Below, one piece after another: positions 1-9,952 of a DNA stretch of 64,000 nt; position 1 is the stretch's first letter; every line of letters begins with the position of its first letter. The DNA comes from Lasiosphaeria ovina (Eukaryota; Ascomycota; Sordariomycetes; Sordariales; Lasiosphaeriaceae). A program made the position numbers and the translations under genes. Below the pieces are notes generated by a model, which was given only the letters and a program-made list of their open reading frames with translations, ran no database searches and had not been told where the DNA came from. The stretch covers positions 2,294,001 to 2,358,000 of the forward strand of contig JAULSN010000006.1 of NCBI GenBank assembly GCA_033439765.1. Direction: 5' to 3'.

Positions 1-605
1 GTCGTGTTCTCCCGCTTGCCGGTCCCGTGGCTGAGAATGCTAAAGTCGGCCATACGCGTCACGACACTGCAGTTGTAGCGCAGCACAACGCCCCATGCTG
101 TGCCGCGCGAATGGGTGCGCCGCTCGGTGGCCTGCTTAATCATGGCATCGTCAATGCGGCTTTCGAAGTCGCTATTGTTCCTCCCAATCACCGCGGCGGG
201 CGGGCCGTCCGAGTCCACAAAGCCATCGCCCAACTCCATACACAGTCCCGAGAGCGGTAACGCAAGGTAGGGTAGAGCACTGAGGCTGGCGAGCAACATC
301 CACAGTTTGGATGGCCACTGGGTCGGACGATCGCGTCGGCGCCATAGCAGGAGCAGCTGCCGGGTCACGGCCAGCCAGCCCCCAGGCCCGCTCCAACTTC
401 CTTCGCAGTGCATCATGAGCTGCATGGCGTTGCTAGCTGCCCAGCCGGGCTCCATGAGCATGCTGGCCTCGACGCCAGCCAGGCCGTACTCGGCTAGACC
501 GAGCCCGAGCGTGCCGATGACAAACCACGAGTAGAAAATCAGAAGCCCGCCGGGCAGTAATACTGCCGTCTCAGCTTTCTTTAGCTCGAACAACTGCAGA
601 AACCG
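1..605 (-). CDS. Partial hypothetical fungal membrane protein, runs off left edge
   Basis: An open frame on the minus strand runs from about 605 to the left edge, so the C-terminus is missing. A TAG stop lies just upstream (606-608). It reads well as a 3' splice site (...GGTAG, then R-F-L-Q-L-F-E), so at least one more 5' exon is expected, but I could not find it. Two hydrophobic stretches are visible (around LLPGGLLIFYSWFVIG and LWMLLASLSALPYLALPLSG), then an acidic loop with ELGDGFVDSD, then RYNCSVV and DFSILSHGTG. From memory this layout matches a widespread fungal family of large multi-pass membrane proteins of unknown role. In that family I would expect more sequence between the AMIKQATE segment and the TAWG segment, so an internal deletion is possible. 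Surrounding repeats suggest it may be a decaying copy. Confidence 0.42.
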
Positions 606-675
606 CTACCTTTTATTTCCTCGCTCAATACCCCACCTCTTTCAGGCTTCAACTTTTCACGATACTAACTTCTAA

Positions 676-842
676 GGTGCGTAGTCGCTGAGGAAGTCGC
701 CGGGGCCTTGAAGGTCTTGTTGCAATAGTGGCACGCCCACTAGTATGCGCCCTCTTCTATCGAGTTGTTGGCGACCTTAACCAGCCAATTACCCTGCTCG
801 CCAATTTGTGAGGACCTTCCTGTTCTTTTGCCACCCAAATCT
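676..842 (-). mobile_element. Degraded hAT-type BED zinc-finger fragment
   Basis: Read on the minus strand, this stretch gives one frame broken by a single TAG. It contains WACHYCNKTFKAPATSS followed by ATTHLR: a CxxC pair, a small residue-rich loop and a His. That is the pattern of the BED zinc finger at the N-terminus of fungal hAT transposases. Basic residues (GGKRTGRSS) precede it. No transposase core could be joined to it. The family call is inference from a short motif. Confidence 0.35.
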
Positions 843-1385
843 CTGGTATGGAGGAACCCTCTGGTGTTTTGATCATGGGCCTAGGAATGTAGGGAAAACT
901 AGCCAAAAGGGGGCCCAAGCGATGGGAAATATTTGAGCTAAGCCCAACTCAATAAGGCAGTCGAACTGGATTGAGTTGGGCTCAAAAATGGCCGATTTGA
1001 GTTGGCTATTTGAGTTGGATTGAGTTGATCGAGTTTCCTTTATGTGAGTTGTTGCCAGCGCTAGTTGAGAGTCTCGATCACGCGGCGACGCCTTTGGCCC
1101 CTTGAGGGATTGATAATGTAACTGAACGAGTTGGATGCGAGGACAAACTACTACTACTTACTTCGCTGTGCTTTACGAGCAACATCGGGTATATATGTAT
1201 TTCTTCAGCTATTATTCGCTCTCGTACCGTTCCCAGACGCATACTTCTGGCATATGGGATTTTGCCATCCCGCCCCGGAGTAGATAATATCATTAAAGGG
1301 GTCCAGCGAGTTCACCGCGTCTGCTTCGTATTCCGGTGCCTCCTACAAACAACTTTTACGCCATTATTACTAGTAGACGCGACCA

Positions 1386-1406
1386 CCCCCCCCCCCCCCC
1401 CCCCCC
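1386..1406. repeat. Poly-C tract, 21 bases
   Basis: An uninterrupted run of 21 C on the plus strand in non-coding sequence. A run of this length is prone to slippage in replication and in sequencing. Confidence 0.95.
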
Positions 1407-1464
1407 AAGGGCAAGCAGGCAAGCTAACTAGCCTTCATAGGCCACCCAGAACGAGCTGGATTAC

Positions 1465-1659
1465 TTGGCGTGCAAGATCAAGCTTCTAGTCTCCAACAAC
1501 AGTACTCACTATCCAAAGTGCTCCCGAGTCAGGGTCTGGTGGCCCCCGCGCTATGGGACTCCCTGCCCGTATTGCAAAAGCAGGAGAGTACTGGAGAGTA
1601 TGGGGATGGGGATAGGACTGCTCAGGTGTACGACCTGTGAGCGTTTAGTCGTGATGTGA
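1465..1659 (+). CDS. Small ORF with zinc-ribbon-like CxxC pairs (doubtful)
   Basis: A 64-codon frame whose second half contains TPCPYCKSRR and, 17 residues later, CTTCERLV, two CxxC pairs spaced like a zinc ribbon. There is no homologue I recognise, no clear splice partner and no neighbouring gene to support it. It lies between two poly-C tracts in repeat-rich DNA, so it may be a fragment of a mobile element or chance. It is listed only because of the paired cysteines. Confidence 0.18.
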   Translation: MACKIKLLVSNNSTHYPKCSRVRVWWPPRYGTPCPYCKSRRVLESMGMGIGLLRCTTCERLVVM

Positions 1660-1860
1660 GATCTGAACTCGGACAAAAAGCTGGCAGCAGCATAGCGCTA
1701 GCTTATTAACCGGAATATGGACGATCTAGTCCGCCTCCCTGAACATTTCCACACTGGAAGCTCAGCATGTCTCTGTGTCAGTGCGGTGATGCCTAGGTGA
1801 CTCTCGTTATTTCGTATCGAGGTCTTCCGAGTAGCTCCGATACTATGACTACGGTTACGA

Positions 1861-1877
1861 CCCCCCCCCCCCCCCCC
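1861..1877. repeat. Poly-C tract, 17 bases
   Basis: An uninterrupted run of 17 C in non-coding sequence, the second such tract within 500 bases. Confidence 0.95.
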
Positions 1878-2080
1878 GTCTCAAGCTCGACTCTGCTCTC
1901 CTTCCGCTCCCTTTGAGGGCCAGCCCAACGACGAGCCCGAGTGGGGTCTCTAAAGCCCAGTCGTATCCGGCGAGGGCAAGGGGAGGCCAAGGGAAGTTAC
2001 CAGATCCGCCATCGTTCCAGCAACACGATGTCAATTTAAGTGGTTTTCTCGTATAGGTATTGCGGCAGTCAATTGTTGGC

Positions 2081-2188
2081 TTGACTAGTCAACTGCCTCC
2101 AAAAATAGGGTGTGCAGGTTAAGGCTCCTGTTGCGGCTTATTCACTGCTTGCTTGCACACCCCATTTTTGGAGGCAGTTGCTAGTCAG
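2081..2188. repeat. Large imperfect inverted repeat (hairpin), about 37-bp arms
   Basis: The left arm (2081-2118) and right arm (2152-2188) are reverse complements apart from one single-base gap and a few mismatches. Both contain CAACTGCCTCCAAAAAT followed by an AGGGTGTGCA-like block. The loop is about 33 bases. The inner block resembles hAT terminal repeats, but no flanking target duplication is visible, so the element type is unresolved. Confidence 0.8.
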
Positions 2189-2208
2189 TCCCCTTGCATA
2201 GGCAAACC

Positions 2209-2466
2209 CTTGTCTTTTGCCAGCATGGTCAACACCCCTGTCTTTTGCCAGCATGGTCAAAACCCCTATCTTTTGCCACCATGGTCAAAACCCCTGTCTT
2301 TTGCCACCATTTGTCGAAACCCCCTGTCTTTTGCCAGCATGGCGGTCAAAACTCCCTGTCTTTAGCCAGTATGGTCAAAACCCCCTGTCTTTTGTCAGCA
2401 TAATGGTCAAAACCTCCTGTCTTTTGCCAGCATAACGGTCAAAACCCCCCCTGTCTTTTACCAGTA
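2209..2466. repeat. Tandem repeat, nine copies of a 28-33 bp unit
   Basis: Nine head-to-tail copies of a unit built on CCTGTCTTTTGCCAGCATGG followed by TCAAAACC. The units vary from 28 to 33 bases through small insertions before GGTCAAAACC and single substitutions. The open frames that cross the array simply reflect the repeat. It directly follows the inverted repeat at 2081-2188. Confidence 0.92.
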
Positions 2467-4404
2467 TACTACACCGTGCGCGTGTTTGTAGAGGTTCAAA
2501 CAAACGTAGCTATCAAATGCAGAGCTGTCCCGGTTTCCATTCGGCGAATTTTTTGCGTGACTGTCGGTTAAGTGGTCCATCCGTGCCTCTGCGGTTCCTG
2601 GTAATATTTTCGAGCAGAAACAGGCGGTTGGGCCTGTAAACTTGTAGCATTCTGTTTTGGTTGGTTTCGTCAAGGCTCTAGACTTTCCTCACTTATTTCG
2701 ATGTCCGTTAAGGAAATGTGTCGGACTCAAACTCACTGCTGGGCTCTGTCATACAAACTAGGAATATGGGGTGATATTTCCTACACCGTGGGGGTGGGAA
2801 CTGAGCTGCGATTCCCACCGTGGCGGCGGGAAGGATCCTTGTGGTGGATACCTGGGGTATGAGTAGGGTTCAGGATCGCTGTCTAGCCGCCCTACCTCCA
2901 TGCTTAACTACTTCTTGCCTCCTTATCACGCATGCTTGGCATTGCTGAGACGAAAAACGATATGGCACTTCGGTCAGGCTTAATTACGACGGTTCTGAAT
3001 CAGTCAATCTGGTCGGGGTTAATTGGCGTGTCAAGTTTCTCGCGGCCGCATCTCGTGCATCTCGTGTGGCACAGGGCAGCCTGATGTTCCAATAGGTCTA
3101 GGCCACGGTTTTTGACGTCCATGCATGCCAAGTTTCGTGGAGGCTTTGCCAATGCAGCGAGTACTTGTAGGTCTCTTGCAGGTACAGATCAGGATGTGTT
3201 CCTCGGCAAGAGACATGCGGAGAACAAAAAGCAACAAGTTCTGAGTGTGGCCAAAACCATCATTGCCCGTCGGTTAAGACAAGCATCACGGAGTTCAAAT
3301 TCATAATCGTGCTTGAATCTAATTCCAATCCAATCTCTTCACCCAGCCAGGTATTCGCATTCACTAAGAGACCATCGCCCACACCGTTACCAACTGCCCA
3401 GATGCCTCTCAACGAAACCCTCTTTTTATTCTGCCTGAATACTGAAGTGACAAAGTGACATCATTTAGGGTCTAAGGACAAGCGCGACTAGCAAAGAACA
3501 TTGAAGTACCATCGAGCCAATGTTGGGCGCATAGGTGCCAAGGACGTAATCTGCAGCGGGCCGAAGAATTAATCCAGTGAATTGAGACGTGAAGACGTGT
3601 GGCTTGATGGGCTGTTCCAGCGAAAACCTGCAACCTTTTGCCCTTTTGTCACTTGAGGGATGTGAGAAGTGTGGCTGGTGACGCGCCGCCGCTCACTGGC
3701 TGTTTCTTTTTTTTTCCTTCTTGGCGGTACAGTAGCCGCATTGTCAGGCCCCCGATTGGCCCGCCGCTCACTGGCTGTTCCCTTTTTTCTCTGCTCGGTG
3801 ATTCTAGTCACCCGCGCGGTCAGACCCCCGATTGGCCCTCCCACACTTCTCAACCGGTCCTCACCCCTCCATCTCGCTGGTATCACTTCACAGAGCCACC
3901 ATGCCGGGTCTGAGGTACCGCCTTCCGCCTTCGACTGGGCTCTAGCACTGGGCTCAAGGTACCGACTGCCAAACTGCGCCCACCCCCTCCTACATGCCTT
4001 ACATAGGTATGAATTTTCCGCCCTCCCAATATGCCAGTAGTGACTGCAGCTTAATCGTAACCAAAAATTGTGCATTATTTTTGCTCACTTTCCCGACGAG
4101 AAAGTCTGTCCAGACCGCCTGATTAAATGGGGCCCTCTCCTAGAGCTCGTAGGGAGCCTCGTCGGTTGCATTTAAGAAACGAGAGCTCCCAGTCTCGGTG
4201 TCTTGTCTGTTCCCTTCCTACTCGCCAACTTTGGGTAACAACACCTCAACACTGATACTACGTCTTCTGCCCCCCATTAAGCTCTGCTGTTTTGCTTGCC
4301 TCTTTCCGCACTGCCAGGAATCCGTCCACATCCCTAGACTGCCCACCTCCTCTCTCGGTCTCCTAGGTAGACAACGCTTCTGTATATTTTATACCTGCCA
4401 AGCA
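2467..4404. other. Non-coding stretch
   Basis: I see no convincing gene here. The longest frame (3569-4075, minus) lies across a local duplication and has no recognisable domain. Low-complexity T and A runs are scattered through it. The last 200 bases are probably the promoter and leader of the small gene that starts at 4405. Confidence 0.5.
3687..3836. repeat. Direct duplication of a 75-bp block
   Basis: Two adjacent 75-base copies (3687-3761 and 3762-3836) begin with CGCCGCTCACTGGCTGTT and end with CCCCCGATTGGCC. The middles differ by many substitutions, so the duplication is old or was under mutation pressure. Confidence 0.75.
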
Positions 4405-4835
4405 ATGGCACCCGTTGACAAGTAGGTGCCGCTTTTTACGCCGTCTCCTCTCGTCGTTTGCCAGCATGGTTTATGTCCTCTTTCATCTTGTTTCCTCTTC
4501 CTCCCTTGCTCTTCCAACACCATCATATCTCGTCGTTATGCATCAACAAAAGACCGCACCCCACCATCCCGTATACCCAGACACTCGTCTAGTGGCTACT
4601 GGCTTACCTTTTCGTCATCCACAGTCAAGCGGCCCCCAGCGACCAACCTACCCAGACAAACACCACCGAGGTGTCGGCTGTCGACGCCTACAAGCCCGAC
4701 AACGTCTTCGCCCGGATGTCGTTCATCCCCACCCATGCTGACCAGCGCTTGGAAAGGATCCAAACTTTGATCAAGGATGTCGACCGAACCTTGAAGTCTT
4801 CGAAGAAGGGCACCACGGCGCCAAAGAGCGGATAA
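4405..4835 (+). CDS. Small two-exon hypothetical protein, 75 aa
   Basis: Exon 1 (4405-4421) encodes MAPVD plus two bases. The donor is GTAGGT at 4422 and the acceptor CACAG ends at 4624. Exon 2 (4625-4835) encodes the rest up to TAA. The exons sum to 228 bases, a clean 75-residue protein. It has a polar Gln/Thr-rich N-terminus, then VDAYKPDNVFARMSFIPTHA, then a likely amphipathic helix (RLERIQTLIKDVDRTLKSS) and a Lys-rich tail. There is no signal peptide or membrane segment, and I do not recognise the family. Support comes from codon quality, the strong donor and the correct phase across the intron. The 203-base intron is longer than its neighbours in the window. Confidence 0.55.
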
Positions 4836-5845
4836 CGAGAGTACGGACAAGAATTGGCGGAGTGTTGGACATATGGCGTCGTGGTGGCTAGCCTCTAACG
4901 AAGGCTACCTAGCTTCTCGCTAACACTCTCTCATAGAAAGACAGGAATATCTTTTAGTATAGCTAGGAAGATAGGAGATTACATTAATCATCAAGTTTGT
5001 TTTAAATAACCTGCCTACGTCTCTTCCCAATACATCTCGTATATATATAGACCTATAAGTCCAAATAACTTGACATTACGTATCTCATCTTCGTCTAGAT
5101 TCTCCAGCCTCACCGTCCCAGCCCATTCCCACCGCCGTACTCGTTAATATAGCCGATTCATATTAATATAGCGCACCGCGTACGAGGCACCCGCAAGGAT
5201 CCTCTCCACGCCCGTAAGAGCCTGCTCCGTAGGCTTAGGCTGCCTACTACCCAGATCGCCATTCCCAGCAGAACGCGTCGCCGTGGATGTTGACCAGTCT
5301 CAGCTCTTCCAGGCCGGCCAATGCGTCCAGCATCGGCCTAGTGAATGAGCGGGCTGTCACGTAGATGGCAGGAATGCTGCGGTCGACCTGGCTGTCCAAG
5401 ACGTCTGAGTCTATTGTGGGCGGGTCCCGAATAAGGTAACACAAAGTGAGACACGATAGGACGGCAGTATCCCCCCGAGACCATGCGTCGTTCAGCAACG
5501 TCCCAAGTTAATGAGAGGCTGCTGGACTGAAGTAGAAGTTGTATTCCCTCCAGTGCCCTGAGGGTGACCCCCCGCTTTCGCTATTTATTCCACCTCCCCC
5601 CCTTTTTCCGCGGAAAACTAGTCTGAGTCCATCCTCGTTTAGCTTCGTTGTATTTACGTGGGGGAAGACTAGTTGATACACTATATGTCAGTGCCAACGT
5701 TGACCTTTTACTTTGACCTCGTTGGAACTCTACACGGGGATCAATCATCAATCTTGACCGTTTGTCCATTTGCACCAATCCAGGCAGACTCCAGACAGAC
5801 AGAACAGCATGGACAACCTGCGATGCCTGCCGGATCAAGTTGGCC
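4836..5845. other. Non-coding stretch with a possible gene fragment
   Basis: AT-rich 3' flank of the small gene, then a minus-strand open frame at 5247-5498 without an ATG. It includes SIPAIYVTARSFTRPMLDAL and LEELRLVNIHGDAF and looks protein-like, but it is cut off upstream by stops and has no recognisable domain. It may be the remnant of a gene. Nothing else is supported. Confidence 0.35.
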
Positions 5846-6106
5846 ACAGACGTACAGACAGACAGACAGACAGACGCACAGACAGACAGACAGACAGACA
5901 GACGTACAGACAGACAGACAGACAGACGTACAGACAGACACACAGGCGTACAGACAGACAGACAGACAGGCGTACAGACAGACACACAGGCGTACAGACA
6001 GACAGACAGACAGGCGTACAGACAGACACATAGACGTACAGACAGACTGACAGACAGACAGACGTACAGACGTACAGACAGACAGACAGACAGACACACA
6101 GACAGA
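5846..6106. repeat. (ACAG)n microsatellite with higher-order pattern
   Basis: About 260 bases of GACA/ACAG repeats interrupted at regular intervals by CGTA, CACACAGGCGTA and similar units, giving a nested higher-order array. Long frames read through it on both strands (poly Cys-Leu-Ser-Val or Arg-Gln-Thr-Asp) and are artefacts of the repeat. Smaller ACAG clusters continue to about 6350. Confidence 0.93.
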
Positions 6107-6487
6107 TGGATGGAACAGATCAATAGGGGGCTAGAGGAATTCCAAACCAAGGCAGGGGGGCGTTGTCTTTCTCTCAGGGGTTGGACAAAGAGCCAGAGAG
6201 CCAGAGCAGACAGCCAATACATAGACAACAACAGACAGAACAGCATGGACGGAGCTTCGTTACCTCTTCTCCAAGTATATTGACGCCTGGCCGTCTTTTC
6301 ATCCATCCATGAGATGTGGGATAGACAGACAGCCAGAGACAGACAGATGGATGGAACAAGTTCGGGTGGTCATGAGATCACCGCGCAGTGGCCACATAAC
6401 TCATGCATTTTTTTGTTAAAGACAGCGAAGATCAAAGACACCTAATAATTATTCCCTGAATTCGGTCAATGTGACGTTTGTGATATA

Positions 6488-8820
6488 TTAGATGATGGTG
6501 ATAGCCTGCACCTCTAAACCATCAACGAGCGTGGAGCTATAAATGCGAAAAAACCCAACCCTACAATATGGCCCGCTTTCCCAGCGACTATCTTTGCATG
6601 GCTGCAGTAGTAAGCCCTCCACGGGTAGCGTCGTGCGATTCTCATACTCTAGCCGGCTCATGGTCAGGCACTTGACCTTGGAACCAAAGTGAACACCAGT
6701 GTCCGAGGCGTCGAGTGCTGCCTCTCCCACAATCCACTCTTGCCTGATTTTCTCCTCCTCCTCGCTAGGCTCCATTGGGCCCTGAACATCCAACAGAAAC
6801 CCATCAGTCAAGTCCTCACTACCAGCATCCCTCCACGTTAAATCCTTTGTCAGCCCTTCGACTACCAAGTTCGTAGCACCCTCATCACAACGGATAATCC
6901 GAAAATGAAACGGCCTCCTTAAATCACCCTCGTCGTCGGCATCCACCACAGCACCGGTCACGCTCGCCCAACTCCAGGTCGGCGGAGGACACACGTTCTT
7001 ATAATCTGGCCGTGGTAGCAGCGCATTCAGTGGCGCGCTCAGGCCGGGGTCTGGACTCGCGGCACCAAGTTGACCATTACCGCGAGAAGCCGGGTCTCGA
7101 TGCCAATGCAAATCCAAAAACAGATATTCTTTCCAGAGCCCGGCACGCGCTAGATATCGCCACCCGGCATGCGCTGCAATCTCGTCTGCAACGCCCTGGA
7201 TCGCAGGCAGCCTGTCGGACGCCACGCTCAGCATGCGGCTCGTGTATTCATTCCGTAATTCGAGCCAGGTGCGTCGGTACCACAGGGCCGTGTCTTGTAC
7301 GTCGAGTTCTTCGGGTGGTGGCGTAAACGAGAGGACGGCAAGCGACGGTGAGGGATCAGCGGAGAAACTAGCGCTCGGGTTAGTTTGTGCCTCGTGGCAG
7401 GCCCACTTCGGTCCGTCGTGCGCGAAAATAAGAGCTCGAGTTGATAGCGCGCGCTCCTGGAGTGTCCACGCCCGGCTGTTGACGGGGTCTTTCCACGGTT
7501 TGTAATTTGAGCGATGTCCCAAAGTCATCGCCGTGGTTTCACCGTCGCCGGTGAGAGGGATGTTGAATGGCGCGACAAAGTACTCCAGATCCTCCGACGG
7601 TCGCAAGAAGCCTTCCAGTGCTGAAGATGCGCTGGCCGCAATAATTGTGAGGGCTGCGTTCCGGTAGATGCTCCCCATCAGCGGAAGCTGGGTTTGCTTG
7701 TCGTTGTCCGAGTCCTGTAGGATGCACAGAGAGTCGACCCAAAGATAAGAAAATCCTAACTTCCGCGCTATTTCGATGGCGTCCTGGATTGTCTTGGGCA
7801 GCTGAGTCTGATCAATACCCGCTGTCTTCGCTGCTAGCGTGCTGGTTGTTAGGACGTGGCTTTGAGCAAAACCCCACACGTAGCTCAACGCTGCGTACGG
7901 GAGGGCTACAGTGGAAATCTCGCTAGTAAACAGACGCAAGGGACCGTCGAGCTCCAGCAGTCGAGTTGGCATGAACGGTCGTTGGTGGTCTCTACATAAC
8001 TCGTGGCTCTCCCTGCAACCTCTTAGCCACTCGCCGGCTTCCGTAACCCAGGACTTCAGTTCGATGTCTGATAGAACATTTGCTTTGGGCGGAAACGCGG
8101 CCTGGTGCGCTGCACCGTGCTTCTGATATGCTACTGATGTCAGCATAACTATACCGAGAACCGAATACGGAACCTACAAGTTGGGTCCAGAATTTCGAAA
8201 GTTAGATCTACCGCTTCATCTCCTGATAGTTCTCTGATTTGGCTGTTTCTTTTGTCATCACCCTCCCCGTTGAGAGTAACCTCAACTGAGACAGTAACGA
8301 GGTCAAATGTGGCAGGGTGCGTTGGACGCTTGCTGGTACTGGAAAATTGAACTTGAACCTTGAGAACCACCTGGCAATTTAGAGCATCAAGAGTGAGAAG
8401 CCCCGGGTCAAGATCAACTTCTTCACCAGACCCGCTGCTTCTAGAACTCTCCTCTGTGCCAGCATGGCTAGTGTCCTCGTCCACGGTATCAGATTGGCTC
8501 CCATTCCAGCGGTCATACCAGTAGTCCAGATGCAGGCTCGTCAAGACACCGTTGCTGATAACTGTGCACCACTTGCATCCTGAGATGGTCGACAGATAGA
8601 AATCGCTTCCTAGTCGTTCATAATGCTTTAACCCCGGTTCGATGCCCTCGCCCTGATGAGCCGTAAGTGCGCGAGATGAGCAGTGTCCAAAGCCTGTGTC
8701 AAACACATGGCTTGTGCAGAATGAACATATGATGGAAGCTTTCTCCTTGCGATAGTCTTCTCGAGGCTGAGGCTTCTCGTACGAGTGTACAGGTTGGAAA
8801 ATTCCTCGTCGGCGTAGCAT
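6488..8820 (-). CDS. HET-domain (heterokaryon incompatibility) protein, two exons
   Basis: Exon 1 is 8820-8178 and exon 2 is 8133-6488. The 44-base intron starts GTAGGT and has a CTGAC branch site just before its CATCAG end. The phases match, giving 762 aa. The N-terminal part carries a cysteine motif (SIICSFCTSHVF) and ISGCKWCTVISNG, as seen ahead of many HET domains. The HET domain follows, with the signature blocks LPYAALSYVWG, LPKTIQDAIEIARKLGFSYLWVDSLCILQDS and MGSIYRNAALTIIAASA. Domains of this family trigger cell death when fungal individuals with different alleles fuse, or act downstream of NOD-like receptors. It is divergent from the STAND-type gene at 9953. If the short intron is not real, the locus is two frames broken by a stop. 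Confidence 0.85.
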
Positions 8821-9952
8821 TGTCGAGTCCTGGGAATGAGAGAGACCGGTAGATGACTAGGTAGTGGTGTTTTTCTCGGTTGCGGTATTTTTTCTCGGCT
8901 GCGGTAACTACTGATTTGTAACCCTCAAATCCGCCACCCCGTGGCGGAATTTCGTTCGGGGCGTGGAGTTATCGAAATGCTCACTGACCCGAGCGCGGGC
9001 GCTGCGGGAGGCTTATGAACGATGCGTCGTCCAGGTTCGAAGCGCTTGAGAGCGCAGGCTAGATGTTCCGAAGGATACGCCTGGCCGGGGGCATTACTTA
9101 GCAAAGGCAAAATGGAGTGGCGAATTAATGGGAAAAGGCGTGGTGAGAAAACCACGCGTGAATTTTCGAAGCCTCGTTTTACAAGATAACACGTGAGAAT
9201 TTGGGGGTGTACTGCCATCCTCCCCCGCACCTGATCTGTTTTCGTGCGACCCTCGAACGCCAAGAGAATTCTCTTGACCTCGTCGGCGGCGGGGCGAGGC
9301 GGGCCAGGAACAGCCACCAAGCCTGCACCTGCCATATATTCTTTAACGGCCTACTCCAACATGTCAAGGCCTATAATGTGATACAGTAGGTCGACTAATA
9401 AGGCTTCCTAGAGAATGACGAAGTGAGCCTCAGTTGCTATCCGAAATAACGCACCTTTCCGGCCACTAGGCTCGGGAATCGCTGTCATTGGCATTTCTTG
9501 ATCCTGTCTTTAGAAAAAGGTAAGACATGCATGTCGAGTCTGGCGAATGAGAAGGCACTGCAAACCTGATTCGACAGAAGACGACAGAAGACGACAGACG
9601 CCAAAGTGGGGCAGTCGGGCTAACTATGCAGTAGGTACCTGATGGATTGATTCGCGGAATTGATCACTGCCACATCTCAGGCTTCTCCCAAGGAAAACCC
9701 AGGCCAGCGTGTGGGAGAATGATTGGTTGGCGTGAAACTCGAGAAACCGATCCTTTCCAGCTCAAACTTGCCCGGGCAGGCAAATACCCCGCGAGAATCT
9801 GCGGGGCGCTACTTTTAACGTCTCTTTTTGATGAAAGCTCAACTTGCCAGTTTCTTTACCCAACCTTCCCTCGCCTACCCGCCATATACCTAATTAGGTG
9901 CAGGTCAATTTCGAAAGATCACAGCTCACATCACCTGTTCGTGAATGCCGCC
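8821..9952. promoter_or_regulatory. Shared intergenic region between divergent HET and STAND-type genes
   Basis: About 1.1 kb separates the two divergent starts, so it should hold both promoters. It contains an AGAAGACGACAG tandem (about 9575-9600). A minus-strand frame at 8925-9335 has no recognisable domain and I do not regard it as a gene. No specific factor site could be assigned. Confidence 0.4.

Noticed and set aside
2209..2466. Possible CRISPR-like array
   Set aside because: Units are contiguous with no unique spacers, and the genome is eukaryotic.
2458..2673. Minus-strand frame with Cys and His residues resembling a zinc finger
   Set aside because: Spacing fits no known finger and the frame begins at the end of the tandem repeat.
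5581..6306. 241-codon minus-strand frame rich in Cys, Leu, Ser and Val
   Set aside because: It is a read-through of the ACAG microsatellite; parallel frames exist in all phases on both strands.
8925..9335. 136-codon minus-strand frame in the HET/STAND intergenic region
   Set aside because: No domain; competing frames overlap it. Kept as promoter region.
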